In this document: positions 7,266 through 13,679 of the stretch, in pieces
Layout of the letters: each line of letters begins with the position of its first letter
Numbering within the stretch: the stretch's first letter is position 1
NCBI GenBank assembly: GCA_963734125.1
Contig: CAVTGB010000027.1
Span: 1 to 19,470 of the forward strand
Length of the DNA: 19,470 nt
DNA from: DATARH01 sp963734125
GTDB lineage: Bacteria > Pseudomonadota > Alphaproteobacteria > ATCC43930 > CGMCC-115725
Reading direction: 5' to 3'
Program-made: the position numbers and the translations under genes
Notes under the pieces: generated by a model
What the model was told of the DNA's origin: nothing
The model's database searches: none
What the model saw: the letters and a program-made list of their open reading frames with translations, nothing else

Positions 7266-8039
7266 GTGGTCGAGCTCGACCGGTTCCTGGCCCTCGCGAT
7301 CGACCTCGCCGATGCCGCGGGAGAGGTGATCCGCCCCTATTTTCGCCAGCCTCTCGCGGTCGACGACAAGCCCGATCTGTCGCCGGTCACGATTGCCGAC
7401 CGCGCCGCCGAAGCGGCGATGCGGCATCTGATCGCGGGGCGGTTTCCGGACCACGGCATCCTCGGCGAGGAATTCGGCCGCGAGCGCGAGGAGGCCGAGT
7501 TCACCTGGGTGCTCGACCCGATCGACGGCACCAAATCCTTCATATCGGGTGTGCCGCTGTTCGGCACGCTGATCGCGCTCGCCCATCACGGGCGCCCGAT
7601 TATCGGGATCATCGACCAGCCGATCTCGCGGGAGCGCTGGATCGGTGCCGCGGGCCGGGCTACCACCTTCAACGGCAACCCGGTCCGCACCCGGCCTTGC
7701 GCCGCACTCGCTGCCGCGACGGTCTTCTCCACCAGTCCCGACATGTTCGTCGGCGCCGATGTTGCGGCGCATGCGAAAGTCGCCGGTGCCGCCAAGCTCG
7801 TGCGCTACGGCGCCGATTGCTACGCCTATGGCCTCGTGGCACACGGCTTCATCGACCTGGTCGTCGAAGCGAGCCTCAAGCCCTACGATTTCAGTGCGAT
7901 GGCGCCGATCGTCGAAGGTGCCGGCGGGATCGCCACCGATTGGCGGGGCGCGCCGCTGACGCTCGCCTCGGACGGCCGCGTCCTCGTCGCCGGCGACCGC
8001 CGCGCGCACCAAGCGGCGCTGGCATTGTTAGCCGCGTGA
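7266..8039 (+). CDS. hisN: Histidinol-phosphatase, inositol monophosphatase family (HisN-type)
   Basis: A 257-residue Mg-dependent phosphatase of the inositol monophosphatase fold. Metal and catalytic motifs are G-E-E at 67-69, D-P-I-D-G-T at 84-89 and the C-terminal Asp208 in Y-D-F-S-A. The spacing and the G-A-D-C-Y-A-Y-G-L-V-A-H-G region resemble the actinobacterial/alphaproteobacterial HisN group, which removes phosphate from L-histidinol phosphate. A general inositol or sugar phosphatase is the alternative. The start is a GTG at 7266. A strong AGGAGG (7257-7262) overlaps the cytochrome stop codon, with unusually short spacing; an ATG at 7264 is out of frame. This suggests translational coupling to the cytochrome gene, which its frameshift would disturb. 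The YejA-like gene follows after 23 bases. Confidence 0.82.
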   Translation: MVELDRFLALAIDLADAAGEVIRPYFRQPLAVDDKPDLSPVTIADRAAEAAMRHLIAGRFPDHGILGEEFGREREEAEFTWVLDPIDGTKSFISGVPLFGTLIALAHHGRPIIGIIDQPISRERWIGAAGRATTFNGNPVRTRPCAALAAATVFSTSPDMFVGADVAAHAKVAGAAKLVRYGADCYAYGLVAHGFIDLVVEASLKPYDFSAMAPIVEGAGGIATDWRGAPLTLASDGRVLVAGDRRAHQAALALLAA

Positions 8040-8062
8040 AACGCCGCGTAACGGGAGGCATC

Positions 8063-9892
8063 ATGGGCAGGCTGCCGGGTGTCTTCTTCGGCTGCCTCAT
8101 GTGCTTCGGCGCACTGGCGGCCCTGGCGGCAGCGGGGAGCTATGGCCTCTCGCTCTTTGGCGAATTGAAATATCCGCCGGATTTCAAGCATTTCGAGTAT
8201 GCCGACCCGAACGCACCCAAGGGCGGCACGATGAAGTTTTCGGCGATCGGCACCTATGACACGCTGAACCCCTTTGTCGTCAAGGGCGTGCCGGCCGCCG
8301 GGATCGACCAGATCTTCGACACCCTGACGGTGGCCTCCCAAGACGAACCCGGCAGCGAATACGGGCTCGTCGCCGACAGCATCGACCTCGCGGCGGACAA
8401 GCTCTCGGTGCTCTACACCTTGCGCAAGGAGGCGCGCTTTCACGACGGCACCCCGATGACGCCGGACGATGTGATGTGGACCTTCAACACGCTGCGCGAG
8501 AAGGGCCACCCGATGTACCGCTCCTATTACGGCGATGTGACCGACATTGCGCGGGAAGGCGAGCGCGGCATCCGCTTTCGTTTCAAATCGGCCGAGAACC
8601 GCGAATTGCCGCAAATCCTCGGCGAGATGCCGGTCTTGTCGAAAGCCTATTGGGCCGGCCGCGATTTCACCAAGACGACGCTCGACCCGGCGCTCGGCAG
8701 CGGCCCCTACAAGGTCGACGCGCTCGATCCGGGCCGCTCGATCACCTATAAGCGCGTCGCCGATTACTGGGGCGCCGATCTGCCGGTCAACAAGGGCCGG
8801 TATAATGTCGACACCATCCGCTACGACTATTATCGCGACGGCACGATCGCGCTCGAAGCCTTCAAGGCCGGGCAATACGATATCCGCATCGAGAATGCGG
8901 CAAAGAACTGGGCGACCGGCTATGACAGCCCGGCTTTGCGCGCCGGATTGATCAAGAAGGAGATGATCCCGAACCAGCTGCCGAGCGGCATGCAGGGGTT
9001 TGGCTATAATCTGCGCCGGCCGTTGTTCCAGGACCCCCGGGTGCGCCAGGCGCTGGCCTACGCCTTCGACTTCGAATGGTCGAACAAAAACCTGTTCTAT
9101 GGCGCCTATACGCGGACGCGCAGCTATTTCGACAATTCCGAATTAGCCGCGACCGGGCTGCCGCAGGGCGAGGAACTGAAGATCCTCGAGAAATTCCGCG
9201 GCAAGATCCCAGACGACGTATTCACCAAGGAATACAACCCGCCCAAATACGACGGCTCGGGAAATATCCGCGACGGGTTGCGCGAGGCGCTCAAGCTGTT
9301 GAGGGCAGCCGGGTGGGGCTTCAAGAACGAGAAGCTGGTTAACGACAAGACCGGCCAGCCCTTCGAGTTCGAGATATTGCTGGTGCAACCTGAGTTTGAG
9401 CGAATTGTGTTGCCCTTTGTCGACAATCTGCGGCGGATGGGGATCACCGCGCGGGTGCGCACCATCGACACCTCGCAATACGAAAAGCGGATGGAAACCT
9501 TCGATTACGACATGGCGGTCGTGTCTTTCGGTGCCTCGCTCTCTCCCGGCAACGAGCAGCGCGAGTATTGGGGATCCAAGGCGGCTGACGAGGAAGGCAG
9601 CCGCAACGTCCTCGGTATCAAGAGCCCGGTCATCGACGAACTCATCGAGGAATTGATCAAGTCTCCCGACCGAGCGAGCCTGGTTGCCCATATCCGCGCG
9701 CTCGATCGGGTCCTGCAGTACGGCTACTACGTCATCCCCAATTATCACCTCTCGGCATTTCGCGTGGCCTACTGGGACAAGTTCCGCCGCCCGAAGCTCT
9801 CGCCCAAATATGGCATCGGCCTCGACACCTGGTGGGTCGACCCCACCGCCGAACAATCGATCGAGGCGAAGAAGGGCGAGGTGGCGAAGTGA
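8063..9892 (+). CDS. Periplasmic peptide-binding protein, SBP family 5 (YejA-like)
   Basis: A 609-residue extracellular solute-binding protein (SBP_bac_5) of the YejA/microcin C type. A signal peptide is evident: M-G-R then a hydrophobic Ala/Leu stretch to about residue 25. The mature N-terminus, G-L-S-L-F-G-E-L-K-Y-P-P-D-F-K-H-F-E-Y, is the signature of this subgroup. The length also fits YejA rather than the shorter OppA/DppA. It should bind oligopeptides in the periplasm and pass them to an ABC importer. The ATG has GGGAGG four bases upstream. The cognate permease YejB-like gene follows after 118 bases that contain a palindrome and a single repeat arm. No ATPase gene is nearby. Confidence 0.9.
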   Translation: MGRLPGVFFGCLMCFGALAALAAAGSYGLSLFGELKYPPDFKHFEYADPNAPKGGTMKFSAIGTYDTLNPFVVKGVPAAGIDQIFDTLTVASQDEPGSEYGLVADSIDLAADKLSVLYTLRKEARFHDGTPMTPDDVMWTFNTLREKGHPMYRSYYGDVTDIAREGERGIRFRFKSAENRELPQILGEMPVLSKAYWAGRDFTKTTLDPALGSGPYKVDALDPGRSITYKRVADYWGADLPVNKGRYNVDTIRYDYYRDGTIALEAFKAGQYDIRIENAAKNWATGYDSPALRAGLIKKEMIPNQLPSGMQGFGYNLRRPLFQDPRVRQALAYAFDFEWSNKNLFYGAYTRTRSYFDNSELAATGLPQGEELKILEKFRGKIPDDVFTKEYNPPKYDGSGNIRDGLREALKLLRAAGWGFKNEKLVNDKTGQPFEFEILLVQPEFERIVLPFVDNLRRMGITARVRTIDTSQYEKRMETFDYDMAVVSFGASLSPGNEQREYWGSKAADEEGSRNVLGIKSPVIDELIEELIKSPDRASLVAHIRALDRVLQYGYYVIPNYHLSAFRVAYWDKFRRPKLSPKYGIGLDTWWVDPTAEQSIEAKKGEVAK

Positions 9893-9934
9893 CGTTGCTC
9901 GCAACGTCATCCCGGCGAAAGCCGAGATCCATTT
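9890..9934. repeat. Perfect 9-bp palindrome at the stop codon plus a single repeat arm
   Basis: TGACGTTGC (9890-9898) and GCAACGTCA (9901-9909) are perfect inverted copies with a 2-base loop; the left arm begins with the TGA of the YejA-like gene. From 9905 to 9934 runs one arm of the CCCGGCGAAAGCCG repeat family, with no recognisable partner arm. The palindrome may have formed when half a repeat was lost. Confidence 0.6.
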
Positions 9935-10010
9935 TACCGGCGACGGCGCCGTCGAACTGTGGACCGCGGCGTCCGCCGGGGCGGCGACGTTCCGGTTGCC
10001 AGAGCGAGCC

Positions 10011-11099
10011 ATGATTGCCTATGCGGTCCGGCGCATCATGCTGATGGTGCCGACGCTGTTCGCGATCATGGTGGTCAATTTCTTCATCGTTCAGGCCGCG
10101 CCCGGCGGGCCGGTCGAGCAGATGATTGCCAAGCTCAAAGGCAACACGATCAGCGCCACCGAGCGGGTCAGCGGCGGCGCCGGCGAGCTGAAGTCCCAAT
10201 CGGCCAGCGGGGAGACCCGTTATCGCGGCGCGCGCGGGCTCGACCCCGCCTTCATCAAGGAACTGGAAAAGCAGTACGGCTTCGACAAGCCACCCCTCGA
10301 GCGGTTTTGGTTGATGATGAAGCACTATGCGACGTTCGATCTTGGAACGAGCTTCTTCCGGGATCGCCGGGTCATCGATCTGATTCGCGACAAACTGCCG
10401 GTATCGATTTCGATCGGGCTGTGGACGACGTTGCTGACCTATCTGGTCTCGATCCCGCTCGGCATCAGGAAGGCGGTGCGAGACGGCAGCCGCTTCGATC
10501 TGTGGACGAGCGCGGTCATTATCGTCGGCTATGCGGTGCCGAGCTTCATGTTCGCCGTCCTCTTGATCGTGCTGTTCGCCGGCGGCAGCTATTGGTCGAT
10601 CTTCCCGCTGCGCGGCCTCACCAGCGACAACTGGGTCGATCTCGACTGGCCGATGCGCATCCTCGACTATTTCTGGCATATCGCGCTGCCGGTGACGGCG
10701 CTCGTCATCGGCGGGTTCGCGACGCTGACGATGCTGACCAAGAACTGCTTTCTCGATGAAGTGAACAAGCAATATGTGCTGACCGCGCGTGCCAAGGGCC
10801 TGACCGAACATCGGATCCTCTACGGCCACGTCTTCCGCAACGCGATGCTCCTGGTGGTCGCCGGGTTTCCCGCCGCGTTCATCGGCATTCTGTTTACCGG
10901 CTCCTTATTGATCGAGGTCATCTTCTCATTGGACGGCCTGGGGCTGTTGGGGTTCGAGGCGGCGATCAACCGCGATTACCCGATCATGTTCGGAACCCTT
11001 TATGTGTTCACGCTGATCGGGCTCGCGCTCAAGCTGATCAGCGATCTGACCTACATGCTGATCGATCCGCGCATCGATTTCGCGCGGCGGGGAGCTTGA
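10011..11099 (+). CDS. yejB: Microcin C/peptide ABC transporter permease (YejB-like)
   Basis: A 362-residue inner-membrane permease of the binding-protein-dependent transport family. The first helix spans about 9-30, a soluble insertion runs about 35-135 as in YejB and other DppB-type permeases, and the remaining helices fill 140-355. The EAA-type coupling loop that docks the ATPase is seen in L-T-A-R-A-K-G-L-T-E-H-R-I-L-Y-G-H-V-F-R-N-A. Length is within a few residues of E. coli YejB. The start is the ATG reading M-I-A-Y-A-V-R-R; the ribosome site is weak. Its partner binding protein is immediately upstream. The second permease (yejE) and the ATPase (yejF) normally follow, but here the next gene is unrelated. 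Confidence 0.92.
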   Translation: MIAYAVRRIMLMVPTLFAIMVVNFFIVQAAPGGPVEQMIAKLKGNTISATERVSGGAGELKSQSASGETRYRGARGLDPAFIKELEKQYGFDKPPLERFWLMMKHYATFDLGTSFFRDRRVIDLIRDKLPVSISIGLWTTLLTYLVSIPLGIRKAVRDGSRFDLWTSAVIIVGYAVPSFMFAVLLIVLFAGGSYWSIFPLRGLTSDNWVDLDWPMRILDYFWHIALPVTALVIGGFATLTMLTKNCFLDEVNKQYVLTARAKGLTEHRILYGHVFRNAMLLVVAGFPAAFIGILFTGSLLIEVIFSLDGLGLLGFEAAINRDYPIMFGTLYVFTLIGLALKLISDLTYMLIDPRIDFARRGA

Positions 11100-11115
11100 G
11101 GGAGCGGCGAGGAGT

Positions 11116-11130
11116 GCCGGCAGCGCCGGC
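11116..11130 (+). terminator. Small GC hairpin after yejB
   Basis: GCCGGC-AGC-GCCGGC is a perfect 6-bp stem with a 3-base loop, 17 bases after the yejB stop. It lacks a T-run directly after it, so a terminator role is only possible. Confidence 0.3.
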
Positions 11131-11245
11131 TCGCGATCTTTGACCCCGCCCGCGTTGCACAGCACAATGGGGGTCGACGCAGCGCAGGAGATCGCATCAT
11201 GAGGAGGAGCCGCGCTCACCGCGCCGGGTACCGGGGCGACGTGCC

Positions 11246-11710
11246 ATGAAATATGTCGAGCAGGTGCTGCAGCCCGGCGAAACGGTGACCTACGCCACCA
11301 GCCTCCATTGGCTGGTCTACCTGCGGGCGATTCTGCTGGTGATCCTGGCGGTCCTCAGCCTGATTGCCGCGAAAGCCGTTGCCGAGCCGGCGGCGCAGAT
11401 CGCGCTCAACATCATCGCCGCCGTGCTCGGGCTGCTGGCGCTGGTGTCGGGGCTCGACGCGGTGATCCGGCGCTCGACGACCGAACTGGCGGTGACCGAC
11501 CGGCGGGTCATCTACAAGACCGGCATCTTCCAGCGTCACAGCATGGAAATGAACCGCTCGAAAGTTGAAACGGTCGGCGTCGACCAATCGATCCTCGGCC
11601 GCATCCTGGGATACGGCACGGTTATGGTGCGCGGAACCGGCGGCAGCTTCGAGCCGATCCGCTTCATCGGCGACCCGCTGAGCTTCCGGAGCCACATCAC
11701 GGCGGGCTAG
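11246..11710 (+). CDS. PH domain-containing small membrane protein (bPH_2 type)
   Basis: A 154-residue protein with two membrane helices near the N-terminus (about 24-44 and 51-72), then a bacterial PH-like domain (about 78-150). The helix-to-domain junction reads R-R-S-T-T-E-L-A-V-T-D-R-R-V-I-Y-K-T-G, which is characteristic of bPH_2/YdbS-YdbT-like proteins (T-D-R-R followed by a G at the turn). The function of these single-domain proteins is unknown. The ATG is 147 bases after yejB, with a GC hairpin (11116-11130) in the gap that could end the yej transcript. nadQ begins on the base after this gene's TAG, so the two are very probably co-transcribed. Confidence 0.82.
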   Translation: MKYVEQVLQPGETVTYATSLHWLVYLRAILLVILAVLSLIAAKAVAEPAAQIALNIIAAVLGLLALVSGLDAVIRRSTTELAVTDRRVIYKTGIFQRHSMEMNRSKVETVGVDQSILGRILGYGTVMVRGTGGSFEPIRFIGDPLSFRSHITAG

Positions 11711-12760
11711 ATGCCCAAGCTTCGCGCAGCCGCATCGTCCCTGCGGCGGACCTTCGGCGAGCCGGCAGCTGCCGGGCCCGGCGCCGCGTTGACGATCGGC
11801 CTGTGCGCGGCCATTGTCGCGGCCAGCGTGCAGGAGCCGCGGGTGCTGACGATCCGCCTCGCCGCGGAGCGCGGTGCCGCCGAAGCGGCCGAGGCTTTGC
11901 CCTCGGGCCCCCTCGAAGCCGAGCACCGCACGCTCGAGATCGGGTTGCGCGCCTGGGTCGAGCGGCAGACCAGCCAGACGCTCGGCTATGTCGAACAGCT
12001 TTACACCTTTGGCGATCGCAACCGGGCCATGGGCGGTGGGATGGGCGTCGGCGGCCTCGCGCTGCCAGCCCTGGTCGTCGCCTATCTGGCGCTCGCGCGC
12101 GAGGCGCGCCCCGCCGAGTCGACCGAGGCGGAATGGCACAGCTGGTACCGCTATTTTCCGTGGGAGGATTGGCGACAAGGCAAGCCGCCGCTGCTTGGAC
12201 CGCTCGAGGTACGGCTGGCAGAGTGGGCAGCCGCCACCGGCGGTGAGCGCGAGCGCCGGTTGCGCGAGGAGCGGCTCGGGCTTGCGTTCGGCCGGCACGG
12301 CCTGTCGTGGAGCGAAGAACTGGTCCTCGAACGCTACGAGCTCTTCTACGAAGCCGGGCTCGTCGCCGAGGCGTCGCGTGACCTCGGCAGAAAGGAGGCA
12401 CCCCTTGACCGCGGCGCAAGCGGGGTGGTGATGGCCTCCGACCACCGCCGCATCCTGGCGACCGCGATCGGCCGTCTGCGCGGCAAGATCAAGTACCGCC
12501 CGGTGGTGTTCGAGCTGATGCCGCCGGCCTTCACGCTGTTGCAGCTGCAGCGCACCGTCGAGGCGCTCGCCGGGGTCAGGCTGCACAAGCAGAATTTCCG
12601 CCGGCTGGTCGAGCAGCAGGGCCTGGTCGAGGAGACCGGCGCGGTGAGCGCCCAGACCGGCGGCCGGCCGGCCCGGCTCGTCCGCTTCCGCCGCGAGGTC
12701 CTGCTCGAACGCCCCGCCCCGGGCCTGCGCCTGCGCGCCGGACGACGCCCGGCGGGCTAG
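11711..12760 (+). CDS. nadQ: NadQ-like NAD biosynthesis transcriptional regulator (COG4111)
   Basis: A 349-residue protein of the alphaproteobacterial NAD-regulator family: a Nudix-like sensor domain without a catalytic Nudix box, then a winged-helix DNA-binding domain. The sensor part starts near residue 28 (T-I-G-L-C-A-A-I-V-A-A) and includes the family hallmark H-R-T-L-E-I-G-L-R-A-W-V-E and L-G-Y-V-E-Q-L-Y-T-F-G-D-R (72-103). The winged helix is about 265-335, with F-E-L-M-P-P-A-F-T-L-L-Q-L-Q and G-R-P-A-R at the wing. NadQ was predicted by comparative genomics to repress nadABC, and nadA and nadC lie just downstream. The first 25 residues are low-complexity and may not be translated; the ribosome site is poor and translation may be coupled to the PH-domain gene. 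Its TAG shares the tetranucleotide CTAG with the vapC stop on the other strand. Confidence 0.85.
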   Translation: MPKLRAAASSLRRTFGEPAAAGPGAALTIGLCAAIVAASVQEPRVLTIRLAAERGAAEAAEALPSGPLEAEHRTLEIGLRAWVERQTSQTLGYVEQLYTFGDRNRAMGGGMGVGGLALPALVVAYLALAREARPAESTEAEWHSWYRYFPWEDWRQGKPPLLGPLEVRLAEWAAATGGERERRLREERLGLAFGRHGLSWSEELVLERYELFYEAGLVAEASRDLGRKEAPLDRGASGVVMASDHRRILATAIGRLRGKIKYRPVVFELMPPAFTLLQLQRTVEALAGVRLHKQNFRRLVEQQGLVEETGAVSAQTGGRPARLVRFRREVLLERPAPGLRLRAGRRPAG

Positions 12761-13146
12761 CCAACCGCCGGAATATCCGTCCGGGCGAAATCGCCGCCCT
12801 TGAAGAGGAGCGGTTCACCAGTCGTTTTCGCCAACGCGTAGGCAAAGCAATCGCCGATGTTAAGACGCGCCGGGTGCCGGCCCCGCCCGAACCGCCGGAA
12901 CGCCTCGACCGCCGCCTCCGCTTGTCGGACATCCACGGGAACGCGCTCGATTTCGCCGTCGGTGAGAAACGCTTCCAGATCGCTGAGCCCACCGGCGCGC
13001 TTGCGGCCGAGCAGCACGAGCGAGGCTTCGACGACCCCGACAACCGAGATCAACTTGACCGGATCCTTCGCCATCACGGCCACGAGCGAGGCCCGCTCCG
13101 GCTCGCCGAGCAGACAGGCGATGATCGCCGAGGTGTCGATGACCAT
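12757..13146 (-). CDS. vapC: Type II toxin VapC, PIN-domain ribonuclease
   Basis: A 129-residue PIN-domain protein, the RNase toxin of a VapBC module. The acidic metal-binding residues are all present: Asp4 in M-V-I-D-T-S, Glu40 in V-V-E-A-S, Asp99 in I-G-D-C-F and Asp119 in G-G-D-F. It should therefore be catalytically competent. The ATG at 13146-13144 shares one base with the vapB TGA (TGATG overlap) and gives the canonical N-terminus; two in-frame GTG codons just upstream are less likely. The gene converges on nadQ and the two stop codons are both read from CTAG at 12757-12760. The target RNA cannot be deduced. Confidence 0.92.
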   Translation of the reverse strand: MVIDTSAIIACLLGEPERASLVAVMAKDPVKLISVVGVVEASLVLLGRKRAGGLSDLEAFLTDGEIERVPVDVRQAEAAVEAFRRFGRGRHPARLNIGDCFAYALAKTTGEPLLFKGGDFARTDIPAVG

Positions 13147-13403
13147 CACCACATCCCGTTCTCGTCGTAGCCGATGATCTCGTCCGGCGAGCGCGTGTCG
13201 AAATCGGGTAGAGCCGCGCAGTGCAGCGCGATTTCATTCAGCCGATCGGCGAGGCTTTTCCGCGGTCGCCCGCGGCGCAACCTTTCGCGCTCCAAGCGCT
13301 CGGCCAGAGCAGTACGCACCGCTTCCGTCAGACTCTCGCCGGTGAGCCGCGCGACTTCGCGGGCCAGCCGATCGGTTTCGGGGTCTTTGAGACTGAGCGC
13401 CAT
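13146..13403 (-). CDS. vapB: Type II antitoxin VapB (Rv0623/PSK transcription factor-like)
   Basis: An 85-residue antitoxin of the Rv0623-like/PSK_trans_fac family (PF07704). The N-terminus, M-A-L-S-L-K-D-P-E-T-D-R-L-A-R-E-V-A-R-L-T-G-E-S-L, is the usual ribbon-helix-helix-like DNA-binding segment. The C-terminal tail ending D-E-I-I-G-Y-D-E-N-G-M-W is the toxin-binding part. The ATG at 13403 gives the canonical start; the frame is open 38 codons further upstream without family similarity. It is expected to neutralise VapC and autorepress the pair, and a perfect 12-bp palindrome lies 35 bases upstream. Confidence 0.9.
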   Translation of the reverse strand: MALSLKDPETDRLAREVARLTGESLTEAVRTALAERLERERLRRGRPRKSLADRLNEIALHCAALPDFDTRSPDEIIGYDENGMW

Positions 13404-13556
13404 GACGCGTTCCAGCGCATATAGAAATAACGGTGCTTTCGATATCGAACTTTGCCGCTCCGATTTCAACGGGCGAGAATTCTGCAAGGTTCGGCCTCCA
13501 AGCGCCAGATTGATCACTGTGCCGGTCAGCTATGCGCGGCCGCGGCGCGCGGGGGG
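13404..13556. other. Intergenic DNA between vapB and the nadA promoter
   Basis: The vapB-nadA gap is 276 bases in all. Apart from the vapBC palindrome and promoter candidate and the nadA control elements listed separately, I see no gene, repeat or RNA in it. The stretch just before the nadA -35 is very GC-rich. Confidence 0.6.
13438..13469 (-). promoter_or_regulatory. Candidate vapBC promoter and operator palindrome
   Basis: TTCGATATCGAA (13438-13449) is a perfect 12-bp palindrome. On the minus strand a TTGAAA (-35, 13464-13469) stands 17 bases before GATATC, which is a weak -10 inside the palindrome. A VapB-type antitoxin binding here would block its own promoter. The palindrome is certain; promoter and operator roles are inferred. 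Confidence 0.4.
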
Positions 13557-13584
13557 TTGACGCGGCGGGTTTCGCCCTTATACT
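13557..13584 (+). promoter_or_regulatory. Predicted sigma70 promoter of nadA
   Basis: TTGACG (13557-13562) and TATACT (13579-13584) are good -35 and -10 hexamers with 16 bases between. Transcription would start near 13591 and leave a leader of roughly 89 bases before the nadA ATG. The -10 lies inside the palindrome at 13577-13599. Confidence 0.65.
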
Positions 13585-13599
13585 CATATGCAGCATAAG
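13577..13599. promoter_or_regulatory. Operator-like palindrome 1 over the nadA -10 (candidate NadQ site)
   Basis: A 23-bp imperfect palindrome: left half CTTATACTCAT, right half ATGCAGCATAAG. The outer arms CTTATRCT / AGYATAAG are mirrored. It covers the -10 hexamer. It matches the second site at 13656-13677 at 17 of 22 aligned positions. NadQ, encoded about 0.8 kb upstream, is the natural candidate to bind here. Confidence 0.6.
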
Positions 13600-13619
13600 C
13601 CCTCTCCGTGGGGGCGCTG

Positions 13620-13649
13620 GCCGGACATTTATCGTCCGGCTTTTCCGGA
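13620..13649 (+). terminator. Terminator/attenuator-like hairpin in the nadA leader
   Basis: GCCGGAC (13620-13626), a 7-base loop, GTCCGGC (13634-13640), then TTTT form a perfect 7-bp hairpin with a short U-tract, between promoter and start codon. The 3' arm can also pair with CCGGA at 13645-13649 (TCCGG-CTTTT-CCGGA), giving a mutually exclusive weaker hairpin. No leader peptide or known riboswitch fold was recognised. Confidence 0.4.
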
Positions 13650-13655
13650 TGCTAG

Positions 13656-13677
13656 AAATGCTCATAGGGAGCATAAG
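13656..13677. promoter_or_regulatory. Operator-like palindrome 2 over the nadA ribosome-binding site
   Basis: ATGCTC-ATAGG-GAGCAT (13658-13674) is a perfect 6-bp inverted repeat, extended by AA on both sides. It resembles palindrome 1. It contains the Shine-Dalgarno GGGAG (13667-13671) of nadA, so besides acting as a DNA operator its RNA copy would form a hairpin that hides part of the ribosome site. Confidence 0.55.
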
Positions 13678-13679
13678 TG

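Noticed and set aside
11199..11249. 16-codon reading frame with ATGA overlap into the PH-domain gene
   Set aside because: It has GAGGAG only after its ATG, no conserved content, and such overlaps arise easily; a leader peptide cannot be supported.
11216..12586. 456-codon open frame antisense to the PH-domain gene and nadQ
   Set aside because: It spans two real genes, is rich in Gln/Arg/Ala and has no domain signature.
13591..13679. Known NAD-sensing riboswitch class upstream of nadA
   Set aside because: I could not fit the leader to the conserved cores I know for NAD riboswitches; only simple hairpins are visible.
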